Below, one piece after another: positions 33,740 through 41,861 of a DNA stretch of 64,000 bases (positions are counted from its first letter, which is position 1; each line of letters starts with the position of its first letter). The notes under the pieces were generated by a model that had not been told where the DNA came from, ran no database searches, and was given only the letters and a program-made list of their open reading frames with translations. This stretch comes from Bog-473 sp963779735 (GTDB lineage Bacteria > Actinomycetota > Acidimicrobiia > Acidimicrobiales > RAAP-2). The stretch covers positions 62,001 to 126,000 of the forward strand of contig CAVZZJ010000009.1 in NCBI GenBank assembly GCA_963779735.1, read 5' to 3'. The translations under genes were made by a program, and so were the position numbers.

Positions 33740-34402
33740 TCACTCCCGAACGAGCAGATCGTCGAGCTGGGCGCGTGACAGTGGACGATGGGGCAAGTCC
33801 GAGTCTTTCACGCGAAGCCCGTCGATCAGCAGCTGCAGGCAGCGCTCGCCCTGCTGCCTGCCCAGCTTTGCCTCCGAGCCCTCCACGTCCCATCGGTCCT
33901 CGACCGCTCGCACCGAGAGGAGGATGAGGGCGATGTCGCTGAAGGTGACGTCGCCCCGGATGGAGCCGGCCTCCTTGGCATCTTCGATGAGCTTGGTGAC
34001 CGGCCCGGCCAAGGCATCGACCATGGCCAGGTGCGCCTCGGCCAACCGTGGGGAACGGGCCACCAAGGCACGCAGGCTCGACGGCATGGCCACGCACTGC
34101 CGCAGGAACTCGAAGATGCCCTCGGCCGGGGAGGCGGTCTCCAGCACCTCGTCGACCAACTGCCGGGTACGCCCACTGACCATCTCAATGATGGCCATGA
34201 CCAGACGCTCTTTGTTCGGGAATCGTCGATAGAGCGTCCCCACCCCGACGCCGGCACGGTTGGCGATCCGCTCCATACTTGCCTCGAACCCGCTTTCGGC
34301 AAAGACATCCTGCGCCGCCGCGACGATGCGCTCCCGATTCAACTCGGCATCGCGTCGCAGTGGACGAGGCGACGCCGGCGTCTCCGGCTGCGAGGTCGTC
34401 AC
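33740..34402 (-). CDS. TetR-family transcriptional regulator
   Basis: A 220-residue repressor-type regulator. The N-terminal helix-turn-helix is RRDAELNRERIVAAAQDVFA followed by IANRAGVGVGTLYRRFPNKE (about residues 20-75). The C-terminal ligand domain begins LVMAIIEMVSGRTRQLVDEV. The GTG at 34402 overlaps the MFS transporter TGA (GTGA), so it is the second gene of a transporter-regulator operon. It probably represses that operon through the inverted repeat at 35883-35903. An in-frame extension upstream across the transporter gene is antisense noise. The inducer is unknown. Confidence 0.92.
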   Translation of the reverse strand: MTTSQPETPASPRPLRRDAELNRERIVAAAQDVFAESGFEASMERIANRAGVGVGTLYRRFPNKERLVMAIIEMVSGRTRQLVDEVLETASPAEGIFEFLRQCVAMPSSLRALVARSPRLAEAHLAMVDALAGPVTKLIEDAKEAGSIRGDVTFSDIALILLSVRAVEDRWDVEGSEAKLGRQQGERCLQLLIDGLRVKDSDLPHRPLSRAQLDDLLVRE

Positions 34403-35862
34403 TCGACCCCCGATGCTGCGCCCACGACGGCGGCCGCACCGGCCGAGATGGCGCTGGCCTGATCGGCGGGATCGACGGCATGGAGGGGGTGCCGCGGGAT
34501 GAGCAAGGCCGTGACGGCGGCGATCAGGAGGCCGACGGCAGAGATCACGAAGGCCACGACGTACCCGTGCACGGAGGGCGTGCCGTCGGGCAAGAGGCTG
34601 CTGACCACGACACTGGTGGCCACGCCGGCCCCGACCGCCGATCCGATGTTGCGGATGTTGGTGTTCATGCCGGTGGCCACGCCGGTCTGGGACTGTGGCA
34701 CGGCCTGCACCACCAGGTTGGACATGGCGGCGTAGCCCATGGCCATCCCGACACCGAGCAGGCCGGCCGCCACCATCACCTGCCAGGTGTGGGCGTGCCA
34801 GAGCGCCAGCGCGAGGTAGGCGGACGCCGCGAAGAGGCAGCCGCCCAACAAGACCCGGCGACCCCCCAGGGCGTTCGACAGCCAGCCGGTGAGCGGGGCG
34901 ATGAGCAGCATGGCGGCGGCGAAGGGCAGCAGGTCCAACCCGGACTGGGTCACCGACGCCCCAAAGCCGTAGTGGTAGCGCGCCGGCGTCTCGACGAACT
35001 GCGGCACGGTGGTGAACATCACGAAGAGGCCGAAGCCGAAGAGCAGCGAGCAGAGGTTGGTCGTCCACACCTCGGGGATGCGCATCATCTTCATGTCGAC
35101 CATGGGAGAGTCCGACCGGTTCTCCGAGTGGATCCACAACATGACGAGCACGGCTGCGAGCAAGAAGAGGCCGATAACGGTGGGGCTGCCCCACCCGATC
35201 TGGGGGCCTTCGGAGACGGCGACCAGACCGGCCACCAACCAACCCGACATGAAGAGCGCCCCGGTCGTGTTGATGCCGCCGGGCGTTCGTATGGGTGATT
35301 CGGGCACGAAGAGGACGGTGGTGACGGTGGCCACCACGCAGAGGATCATTGGGCCCCAGAAGAGCCAGTGATAGTTCAGGTTCACGATGATCGGTCCGGC
35401 CAAGACGATGCCGAGGCCGGTACCGATGCCGATGATTGACGACAGGATGCCGATGGCACCCACCACCCGCTCTTTGGGGAACTCGTCCCTGATGATGCCG
35501 AAGGCCAGCGGGAAGATCGCCCCACCCGTGCCTTGAATGACCCGGCCCACCAGCATGACCGGCAACGTGGTGGCGAGGGCACCGATGAGGGTGCCCACCG
35601 AGAGGGCCAGCAGGACGGCCACCAATACCCTCTCCTTGCCCAGCATGTCGCCCACCCGGCCGAGAATCGGCGTGCAGATGGAGGCACTCAGCAGGTACGC
35701 GGTCAGCAGCCAGGCCACGGCGTCGGCCGATGCGTGCAACGAGTGCTCCAACGAGGGAATGGCCGGGATGATCAGGGACTGCAGGATGCAGAACGCCATA
35801 GCCGCCACCGCCAGGGCGGCGAACGTCAACTGATAGTGCGCCCGCTTTCCACCTCTTGCCAC
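34399..35862 (-). CDS. MFS transporter, DHA2 (EmrB/QacA)-type drug exporter
   Basis: A 487-residue membrane protein with about 14 helices. Family motifs are LQSLIIPAIPSLEHSLHASA, AWLLTAYLLSASICTPILGR, then GRVGDMLGKERVLV (motif A: GRxGDxxGxKR-like) and GRVIQGTGGAIFPLAFGIIR (motif B, RxxQG). GIGTGLGIVLAGPIIVNLNY is motif C, the antiporter signature. A proton-driven export role is therefore expected; the substrate is unknown. ATG 35862 is 21 bp from an inverted repeat. The stop overlaps the TetR start, and the pair forms a regulated efflux operon. Confidence 0.93.
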   Translation of the reverse strand: MARGGKRAHYQLTFAALAVAAMAFCILQSLIIPAIPSLEHSLHASADAVAWLLTAYLLSASICTPILGRVGDMLGKERVLVAVLLALSVGTLIGALATTLPVMLVGRVIQGTGGAIFPLAFGIIRDEFPKERVVGAIGILSSIIGIGTGLGIVLAGPIIVNLNYHWLFWGPMILCVVATVTTVLFVPESPIRTPGGINTTGALFMSGWLVAGLVAVSEGPQIGWGSPTVIGLFLLAAVLVMLWIHSENRSDSPMVDMKMMRIPEVWTTNLCSLLFGFGLFVMFTTVPQFVETPARYHYGFGASVTQSGLDLLPFAAAMLLIAPLTGWLSNALGGRRVLLGGCLFAASAYLALALWHAHTWQVMVAAGLLGVGMAMGYAAMSNLVVQAVPQSQTGVATGMNTNIRNIGSAVGAGVATSVVVSSLLPDGTPSVHGYVVAFVISAVGLLIAAVTALLIPRHPLHAVDPADQASAISAGAAAVVGAASGVE

Positions 35863-35882
35863 CGCACCGAGTGTAGGGCAGA

Positions 35883-35903
35883 AGCGGAATGGTTCATTCC
35901 GCT
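35883..35903. promoter_or_regulatory. TetR-type operator upstream of the MFS-TetR operon
   Basis: Perfect 9-bp arms AGCGGAATG and CATTCCGCT are separated by GTT. The element lies between the DedA stop and the transporter ATG, 20 bp before the start, where a repressor would block transcription or initiation. The size and symmetry fit a TetR-family site. Confidence 0.55.
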
Positions 35904-35907
35904 AGTT

Positions 35908-36537
35908 TCATCGCTCCGGCGACTGCGCCCGTTCCCGCTCCTGCCGCACCACCCGTAGGCGGTGAGCGAAGAGGATGACGACGGCGACGACAAACAGCGC
36001 CGCGGCCACGTATCCGGCGTAGTCGAATGCCTTGAGAACGTGCTCGTAGCTGGAGCCCAGGCTGTACCCGAGGCTCGTGAGGGCCGTGCACCACACGGCA
36101 CATCCGACGACGGTGAACAGGGCGAACTTGCCAAAGGCCATCTCTGCGAGGCCGGCGGCAAACGAGACGAAGGAGCGAAGGAGGGGGATGAAGCGCCCGA
36201 AGAGCACAAAGGGCTCCCCTCGTCGGGCGAACCACTGTTCCGCCCGGTCGAGATCCTTGTGGGTCAAGAGTACGTAGCGGCCCAGATGGTCCACCAGCGG
36301 ACGGCCCCCGAAGTAGCCGATCAGATAGCCGACGGCCGAGCCCAGCACCTCGGCCAAGGTGGCCAACAGGATCACCCCGACCAGGTTGAGGTGGTGCGGT
36401 TCGTTCGGGATCTGGCCGCTGGCCAGCACCCCGCCGTAAATGATCGCCACCTCGGCGCCGACCGGCAGGCCCATGGCGGAGATGAAACTCAGGACGAAGA
36501 CCGCCAGATAACCCCAGGTCTCGAGGAAGTGCTCCAT
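35908..36537 (-). CDS. DedA family membrane protein
   Basis: A 209-residue protein with about five helices. The DedA signature is seen in MGLPVGAEVAIIYGGVLASG, then AEVLGSAVGYLIGYFGGRPL and GEPFVLFGRFIPLLRSFVSF (the 'F.R..P..R' motif) followed by AAGLAEMAFGKFALFTVVGC. These proteins recycle undecaprenyl phosphate or other polyprenyl/phospholipids across the membrane in several bacteria (DedA/UptA work), which would also serve the polysaccharide pathway. ATG 36537 is chosen over TTG 36549; neither has a strong ribosome binding site. It is divergent from the PPK2 gene. Confidence 0.9.
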   Translation of the reverse strand: MEHFLETWGYLAVFVLSFISAMGLPVGAEVAIIYGGVLASGQIPNEPHHLNLVGVILLATLAEVLGSAVGYLIGYFGGRPLVDHLGRYVLLTHKDLDRAEQWFARRGEPFVLFGRFIPLLRSFVSFAAGLAEMAFGKFALFTVVGCAVWCTALTSLGYSLGSSYEHVLKAFDYAGYVAAALFVVAVVILFAHRLRVVRQERERAQSPER

Positions 36538-36581
36538 GCTCAGATACAAGTCGATGCACTGGCCATTGCCAAATCTTTGCG

Positions 36582-36595
36582 TCCCGCCGGCGGGA
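36582..36595. promoter_or_regulatory. Perfect 14-bp palindrome between divergent DedA and PPK2 genes
   Basis: TCCCGCCGGCGGGA reads the same on both strands and sits in the 194-bp divergent promoter region. It could be a regulator site or simply a GC-rich palindrome. Confidence 0.3.
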
Positions 36596-36731
36596 AGCGA
36601 ATCCCCCTTGAGGATGAGTTCGTCGTCGGCGCAACCACCCGTGGCCTGCCGCGACGCCCCGGGGGCCTACCCTGGGGCGATGCCCGTACGACGTCTCCGG
36701 GCGGAGCCCGGGCCAGGGGAAGGGGTGGACG

Positions 36732-37676
36732 GTGAAGCTGCCTAAAGAGGTGATCCACGAGCTCAGGGTCCACCCGGACAAGCCAGCTGCCCTCGACGTT
36801 CGGAGCACCACGGGCACGCAGGCCGACTGGCTGGGTCACCACGGGCAGACGGGAGGAAAGGGATCGGAGGCCAAGGAGCTCGCCGAGCGGGTTCTCGAGA
36901 TGTTCAAAGAGGAGCTGGAAGCGGCCCAGGAGCTCCTGTACGCCAGCGACACGTGGGCCGTGCTCCTCATCTTCCAGGCCCTCGACGCCGCCGGCAAGGA
37001 CGGGACCATCAAACACGTCATGTCCGGGGTGAATCCGCAGGGTTGCGAGGTCTTCGCCTTCAAGCAGCCCTCGGCCGAGGAGCTGCGCCACGACTTCCTC
37101 TGGCGGAGCGCCAGGGCACTCCCCGAGCGGGGACGGATCGGGATCTTCAACCGCTCGTACTACGAAGAGGTCCTCGTGGTGCGGGTCCATCCCGAACTGC
37201 TCGCTGCGCAACGTCTCCCCCCGGGCAGCACGGCAGGGACGCAGATGTGGCACGAGCGCTACGAGGACATCAACGCCTTCGAGCGCCACCTCGTCCGCAA
37301 CGGGACCCGGATCGTCAAGCTCTTCCTCCACGTGTCGCGCGACGAGCAGCGCCGACGGTTTCTCGACCGTCTCGACGACCCCGACAAGCGGTGGAAGTTC
37401 TCCCCCGCGGACCTGACGGAACGGGCGCAGTTCGCCACCTACCAGCAGGCCTACGAGGAGGCGCTGACGGCGACCTCGACGCAGTGGGCACCCTGGTACG
37501 TGGTGCCCGCCGATCACAAGCCGACCATGCGCGCGCTGGTCAGCGGGATCATCGTCGATGCGATCGACGGACTCCACCTCCACCTCCCGGCCGTGGACCA
37601 GCGTCAGGCCGCCGCCTACGACGAGGCCCGGCAGGAGCTGCTCTCGGAGCAGTCGTCAGAGACGGCGGCCGGGTAG
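36732..37676 (+). CDS. Polyphosphate kinase 2 family protein
   Basis: A 314-residue P-loop kinase that transfers phosphate between polyphosphate and nucleotides. The Walker A-type loop is LIFQALDAAGKDGTIKHVMS (about residues 78-97). The lid and catalytic core continue with RHDFLWRSARALPERGRIGI, FNRSYYEEVLVVRVHPELL (Walker B-like) and KLFLHVSRDEQRRRFLDRLD. The C-terminal WYVVPADHKPTMRALVSGII is also conserved in PPK2. It looks like a single-domain PPK2; the direction (ADP or AMP phosphorylation, polyP synthesis) cannot be told. GTG start at 36732. The thioredoxin gene follows 47 bp later. Confidence 0.93.
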   Translation: MKLPKEVIHELRVHPDKPAALDVRSTTGTQADWLGHHGQTGGKGSEAKELAERVLEMFKEELEAAQELLYASDTWAVLLIFQALDAAGKDGTIKHVMSGVNPQGCEVFAFKQPSAEELRHDFLWRSARALPERGRIGIFNRSYYEEVLVVRVHPELLAAQRLPPGSTAGTQMWHERYEDINAFERHLVRNGTRIVKLFLHVSRDEQRRRFLDRLDDPDKRWKFSPADLTERAQFATYQQAYEEALTATSTQWAPWYVVPADHKPTMRALVSGIIVDAIDGLHLHLPAVDQRQAAAYDEARQELLSEQSSETAAG

Positions 37677-37723
37677 CCGGATCGGACAGGCCGGATCGGT
37701 CAGGCCGGCGCGACAATGGGCGA

Positions 37724-38158
37724 GTGCATTCCGAGCTCGTTCGGTGTGAGGCCTGCGGCAAGACGAACCGCGTGCCTTCAGCCGCTGCCGGCGTGCCGAA
37801 ATGCGGCAACTGCGGCGCATGGTTGCCGTGGATCGTGGAGGCGACGGAGGAAGAGTTCGGCGAGGTGGTCGAGCAGGCGAAGATCCCCGTCGTCGTCGAC
37901 CTCTGGGCCGAATGGTGCGGGCCGTGCCGCATGGTGAGCCCCGCACTCGAATCGCTGGCCCGCCAGTTCGCCAACCGGATCAAGCTGGTGAAGGTGAACG
38001 TCGACCATGCTCCCGGCCTGTCGCGTCGTTTCGAGGTCCGAAGCATCCCGACCCTGCTCTTGATGCGGGGCAAGGAGGTGATCGGTCGCAAGATAGGCGC
38101 CGATACGGAAGCGTCCCTCAGGACGTGGCTGGAGCGGGGCCTCGCCGAACCAGTTTGA
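37724..38158 (+). CDS. trxC: Thioredoxin with N-terminal zinc ribbon (TrxC/thioredoxin-2 type)
   Basis: A 144-residue disulfide reductase. Two Cys pairs at the N-terminus (CEAC near residue 8, CGNC near 27) make the zinc ribbon of thioredoxin-2. The active site WCGPC lies in VVDLWAEWCGPCRMVSPALE, and the cis-Pro is in VRSIPTLLLMRGKEVIG. The GTG at 37724 is needed to include the first Cys pair; a nearby ATG at 37716 is in another frame. It reduces cytoplasmic disulfides and is linked to oxidative stress in other bacteria. It converges with the truncated permease gene after 16 bp. Confidence 0.93.
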   Translation: MHSELVRCEACGKTNRVPSAAAGVPKCGNCGAWLPWIVEATEEEFGEVVEQAKIPVVVDLWAEWCGPCRMVSPALESLARQFANRIKLVKVNVDHAPGLSRRFEVRSIPTLLLMRGKEVIGRKIGADTEASLRTWLERGLAEPV

Positions 38159-38174
38159 CGGGACTGCGGTGGCC

Positions 38175-38708
38175 TCACTCGGTCCGCAGCAGCGATGCGG
38201 ACCGCGAGCGGGCGGCGGCGGCGGGACCGAGGGCCAGCACATTGGCCACCACGAGGGTCCCTGCCGCCACCGCCACCATGGTCCACGCCACCACGACTGG
38301 AACAGGGAGGACGCCGAGGCTGTGGGCGAAGACTCCCCAAACGCCCCGACCGATGGCGATGCCCATGGGCACCCCGACGACGATCCCCACGAGGGCGACC
38401 GTGGTGGTGGCGTGCGTGCAGTCGCACGCCGCTTCGGTTCCCGCCGGGAGCAGGACCTGCGTGCTGGATTCGACCTCGGGAAGCTTGGCGATCTTGGGCT
38501 GGGGCGTCGTGCTGTAGGTGAACCCGTCGTACCCGTGGGCGGCCTCATAGTCGGGGAAGGCCGAGGCCGTGCGGCGGCCCGCCGCCGCCGCGGCCAGGAC
38601 CAGCCCGGTCACCAGCGCGATGAGCAGGTACAGTGCCAGCCACGATCGCCACCGGTGGCGGAACGACGTACGTAACAGCAAGCGGAGAACGGCCAGATCT
38701 GCGCTCAT
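38175..38708 (-). CDS. FtsX-type permease, class B paralogue with a large in-frame internal deletion
   Basis: A 177-residue protein made of the two ends of an approximately 800-residue permease. Residues 1 to about 97 match the start of the class B gene at 41862-44270 (compare RHRWRSWLALYLLIALVTGL with RQRWRSWLSLCLLIAVVTGL, and YEAAHGYDGF with YEAAYGYDAF). From TTTVALVGIVVGVPMGIAIG to the end (LGPAAAARSRSASLLRTE) it matches the last 78 residues. The join is at about 38415, just after a Cys-Asp-Cys. About 630 residues are missing yet the frame is intact. It retains three or four helices and may be a relic or a small membrane protein. Confidence 0.75.
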   Translation of the reverse strand: MSADLAVLRLLLRTSFRHRWRSWLALYLLIALVTGLVLAAAAAGRRTASAFPDYEAAHGYDGFTYSTTPQPKIAKLPEVESSTQVLLPAGTEAACDCTHATTTVALVGIVVGVPMGIAIGRGVWGVFAHSLGVLPVPVVVAWTMVAVAAGTLVVANVLALGPAAAARSRSASLLRTE

Positions 38709-38731
38709 CCGGGGCTCTCCGGGCTCCGAGT

Positions 38732-38764
38732 CACCCGACCCTCACCCGACCCTCACCCGACCCT
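38732..38764. repeat. Three tandem copies of an 11-bp unit after a permease stop codon
   Basis: CACCCGACCCT repeats perfectly three times in the short gap between two permease genes; the third copy reaches the stop codon. It is probably a replication-slippage product of no obvious function. Confidence 0.8.
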
Positions 38765-41289
38765 CACTCGGCCCGCAGGATCAGCGCCGTGGGAGTCCGC
38801 GCCGCCATCCGCCCGGGGAAGGCCGCCACGACGTTGGCCAGCACCAGCGCGATCAATGCGACCAGCACCAGCGTGAGGGTCGGAACGCTCGGTGCCGGCA
38901 CGGCGTGGATGTCGCGCGCGAACAGGTCCCACAGGGTGCGGCCGACGATGATCCCGAGAGGCAGCCCGATCACCACCCCCACGCCCACCGCCACCGTCGA
39001 CTGCCAGGCCACCGTGGCCGCCAGCTGACGCTGGGTGAACCCGAGGGTTTTCAACAGGGCCAGGTCGCGCCGACGGCGGCGCACCGAGGCCAGCAGGGTG
39101 AGGCCGAGGGCGACCATCGCTCCGGCCGCCAGCGCCGCACCGAGCACCGCCGGCGTGTTCCCGATGGAGCGGTAGTTGGCGATCTCGGCCGGCCGCAGGA
39201 CCCCGACCACGCCGCCCGAGCTGTCCGGCGAGTTGTTCAGCGTCGCATTGATCCGCCGCAACGAGCGCGCTGCCATTGTGGGGTTGGCTCCGCTGCGGAT
39301 GCGTATGAGGTAGGCGTTGGGGCCCGGGATCGTGCTCTCCTGGAGGTTGCGCGCCGTGGCCGGGATCAGCCCGTAGTCGAGCAGGGCGCCCGTCCCCATT
39401 TCGAGGTGCTCGCCCTGGGTCCCGATCGCCGGCATGGTGGCCGTGCCCACGATGGTGAGCCGGCTCTGTGTGTGCCCGTTGCTCACGGTCACCGTGTCAC
39501 CCACGTGCTTGTGGAGCTCGGCCAGTGTGGTGGCACCGAGGACGACCTGGTCCGAGTAGTCGAAGCCGCCCCCCGAGAGCAGCGGGGGCTGCACCGGGGA
39601 GCCGGGGTCTGCGCCCAGGACGGGCACGGTGCGGCCGTCGATCTGCAGGGTGTCGAAGTACACACCGGTGAACCCGGACACGTACGGGTCGTGGTGCAGC
39701 AGGCTGTCCGTCTGGCCTTGCGGGAGGTCCTCGTCGCCGGAGAAGCCCGAGAGCAACATGTAGTTCCAGTTCCACCCGTAGAGCGCCGGACGGGAGACCA
39801 GCGTGTCCAGGCTGGAGCCGAACGTGAAGGTGGCGGTCACCACGGCGATGGCCAGCACGGCACCGAGGATGGCCGACCGCACCGGCACGGCGTTGCGCCC
39901 GGTGCCGGGCTCGAGGGCGAAGCGGACCCCCGCCACCGTCGGCGCCGGCAAGCCCGACGTGGCGGCGGCCTGGACAACGACCGACGAGCGCTCGACGGTG
40001 CCCCGGCGGCGTGCCGCCACCCGCTGCGGAGCTCCCCGATAGGCCAATACGACCGACAGGCTGCCGAGGACGACGATGAGCACCAACGCACCGAGGCCGA
40101 GCACGGTCCAGTCGTAGGCCACCCCTGGTGTCGGGTACACCGGCCGAACCGGGCCGATGGGGGCCAGCGGCGAGAGTGCCACCGCCACCGCCACCGCCAG
40201 GAGGGTGCCGACCAGCACCGAGGCGAGGATGCCGGCCAGCCCGTCGAGCACGGTCGTGGCCGGCCCCGCGCCGAGCGCGCGGAGCACGGCGAGCTCGTCG
40301 GCGCCGAAACGCAGCTGCCGTCCGATCACCTGAAGGGCGATGAGGAGCGCGGCCAGTCCGGCGATCCCACCGAACACGCCCAGGGCGATGGCCTCGGGTC
40401 GTATGGATCGCTCGGCCGTGGCCACGGCCAGATTGGGCCCTCCACTGCCCTCGGCGGCGCCGGCGGCGGTGAGCGCTTTCCCCGTGAGGCGTTCGACCTC
40501 GGCTCTGAGTAGGGCCAGCCCGCGTGCGCCGCCTTCGGCCTGCAACGCGCTGCCCGAATATGTGGCGCAGCACACCTCCACCTCCCGCGTGAGAGCGGGC
40601 GTGAAGAGCGCCGCCTGTGCATTGAGGGCGTCGACGTCGTCCTGCACGAGCGTGTTGGGAAACACCACGATGCCCACGAGGCGGAGATCGACCGTCGCCG
40701 CCAGCGGGGTGCTCGCCGTGCAGCAGCTCGGCGAGAGCAGCTCGGCGTCGGAGTAGAAGCCGACGCGCGCCGTCGAGCCGATGTGCAGCCCGAGCTCGGC
40801 GGCGGCCTTGGCGTTCATCACCATCTCGTCGCGACGGTCCGGGTTGGCCAGGCGCCCGGCGACGAGCGTGACCCGGTCCTGGCTGATCCACTCGCCGTCG
40901 GTAGAGCCCTCGAAGACGACCGGCTTCTCACCCGGTGCCTGGTGCGAGTGGATTTTGGAGAGGGGTTGGAGATTGGCGTCGAACCCGACGACGGTCCTGG
41001 CCGCGCGCACGTGGGGGAGGTGTGCGATGGCCCGGGCTTGGGCCGGCGAGTAGCCAACACTGTCGCCGATGTTCGGGTCGAGGAAGGCCTCGAAGGCCTG
41101 CATCTGCGAGGGATTGGTGCTGGCCACGTAGACGGGGAACGACGACTGCGTCCGCCGGGCGGCGGCGACCGCCCCCATGGCCAGGCCGCCCACCAGGCCG
41201 ATGAGCAACACGATGGCCAGGTAGCCGCTCCATCGGCGGCGGAGGGTCGTGCGGAACCGGTACCAGGCGACCCGGAGCGTAGGCCTCAT
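38764..41289 (-). CDS. Large FtsX/MacB-type ABC transporter permease, class A copy 2
   Basis: An 841-residue membrane protein with two FtsX domains. TM1 follows RVAWYRFRTTLRRRWSGYLA, then a large extracytoplasmic region, a central block (AIALGVFGGIAGLAALLIAL; LRALGAGPATTVLDGLAGIL) and a C-terminal block (LASVRRRRRDLALLKTLGFT; QRQLAATVAWQSTVAVGVGV). The cytoplasmic 'LALLKTLGFTQRQL' loop is the usual coupling helix for an ATPase. Start ATG 41289 follows AGGTGAG. It is a paralogue of the gene at 44291-46828. No ATP-binding subunit is encoded in this array, so the partner must be elsewhere or absent. Lipid or lipoprotein export is a typical role; no substrate evidence here. Confidence 0.9.
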   Translation of the reverse strand: MRPTLRVAWYRFRTTLRRRWSGYLAIVLLIGLVGGLAMGAVAAARRTQSSFPVYVASTNPSQMQAFEAFLDPNIGDSVGYSPAQARAIAHLPHVRAARTVVGFDANLQPLSKIHSHQAPGEKPVVFEGSTDGEWISQDRVTLVAGRLANPDRRDEMVMNAKAAAELGLHIGSTARVGFYSDAELLSPSCCTASTPLAATVDLRLVGIVVFPNTLVQDDVDALNAQAALFTPALTREVEVCCATYSGSALQAEGGARGLALLRAEVERLTGKALTAAGAAEGSGGPNLAVATAERSIRPEAIALGVFGGIAGLAALLIALQVIGRQLRFGADELAVLRALGAGPATTVLDGLAGILASVLVGTLLAVAVAVALSPLAPIGPVRPVYPTPGVAYDWTVLGLGALVLIVVLGSLSVVLAYRGAPQRVAARRRGTVERSSVVVQAAATSGLPAPTVAGVRFALEPGTGRNAVPVRSAILGAVLAIAVVTATFTFGSSLDTLVSRPALYGWNWNYMLLSGFSGDEDLPQGQTDSLLHHDPYVSGFTGVYFDTLQIDGRTVPVLGADPGSPVQPPLLSGGGFDYSDQVVLGATTLAELHKHVGDTVTVSNGHTQSRLTIVGTATMPAIGTQGEHLEMGTGALLDYGLIPATARNLQESTIPGPNAYLIRIRSGANPTMAARSLRRINATLNNSPDSSGGVVGVLRPAEIANYRSIGNTPAVLGAALAAGAMVALGLTLLASVRRRRRDLALLKTLGFTQRQLAATVAWQSTVAVGVGVVIGLPLGIIVGRTLWDLFARDIHAVPAPSVPTLTLVLVALIALVLANVVAAFPGRMAARTPTALILRAE

Positions 41290-41368
41290 CTCACCTGGCA
41301 GTCTGGCCCTTCCCACGGTATGCGTCGAGGTGGCTAGCCGCACGTCCCGGGCGGGTGTTAGCACCCCC
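41290..41368 (-). promoter_or_regulatory. Upstream element conserved between the two class A permease genes (copy 2)
   Basis: The 79 bp before the start are strongly similar to 46851-46930 before the first class A gene. Shared blocks are GTCGAGGTGG, TAGCCGCACG and TAGCACCCC (on the + strand). Conservation outside coding sequence suggests a shared promoter or regulator site, or simply recent duplication. Confidence 0.5.
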
Positions 41369-41382
41369 GTTTCGCACTACGG

Positions 41383-41853
41383 TCACTGCCCCCGCCGAGC
41401 GCCCCGCGCCTGCCAGATCCCGGTGCCGGCGAGTCCCGTGCACGTCGCCAGGTGGAGCAGCGCGGCGCGCCGGGTGGCCGGCGTCCAGAGCTGCCGCCGG
41501 TAGGTGTTGGGCTCAATGAGGATGCCCACGATGCCGGCGAGCCCCAGGCCCGCGCACACCAGGCCGGGCCCGGTGGCGGGCCGCCCGTATACGCTCGTGC
41601 GGCCCGCCCGGGCTGCGGCTAACAGGCCCGCGAGTGGCATGGGCCAGGGCGCGGCCACGGCGGAGCCCCAACCCACCAGGATCCCCGTTCGTACCGACAT
41701 CGGGACCCGAATGCCGAGCGGCTCACCGGGCACGTCCTCCCGGATCGCCACTGCGCTGTTGTACGCGGTCGCCAGAGCGAACCCGAACGCCGCACACCGC
41801 AGGGCGAGGCGTGGTCGTGCAGGTGACGCGTCCATGATCTGTCTTGCTCTCAT
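41383..41853 (-). CDS. Hypothetical membrane protein between permease genes
   Basis: A 156-residue protein not recognised by family. It has about four hydrophobic stretches, for example CAAFGFALATAYNSAVAIRE, ILVGWGSAVAAPWPMPLAGL and GPGLVCAGLGLAGIVGILIE. The start is ATG 41853 after GAGAGAGATC, only 8 bp beyond the class B permease stop, so it is probably co-transcribed with it. An internal ATG at 41835 is an alternative start. It has no paralogue after the second, deleted class B gene, so it is unique to one half of the array. Function unknown. Confidence 0.7.
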   Translation of the reverse strand: MRARQIMDASPARPRLALRCAAFGFALATAYNSAVAIREDVPGEPLGIRVPMSVRTGILVGWGSAVAAPWPMPLAGLLAAARAGRTSVYGRPATGPGLVCAGLGLAGIVGILIEPNTYRRQLWTPATRRAALLHLATCTGLAGTGIWQARGARRGQ

Positions 41854-41861
41854 GATCTCTC

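Noticed and set aside
33740..35242. A 500-residue frame that would fuse a long Arg/Gly-rich segment to the TetR regulator
   Set aside because: The upstream part is the transporter gene read in another frame; the regulator has a GTG overlapping the transporter stop.
36953..37723. Extended N-terminus of the thioredoxin
   Set aside because: It is out-of-frame sequence from the PPK2 gene with biased Arg/Ala/Pro composition; thioredoxin starts at 37724.
38732..38764. 11-bp tandem repeats as a regulatory array
   Set aside because: They lie directly after a stop codon in a 55-bp gap inside an operon; slippage is a simpler explanation.
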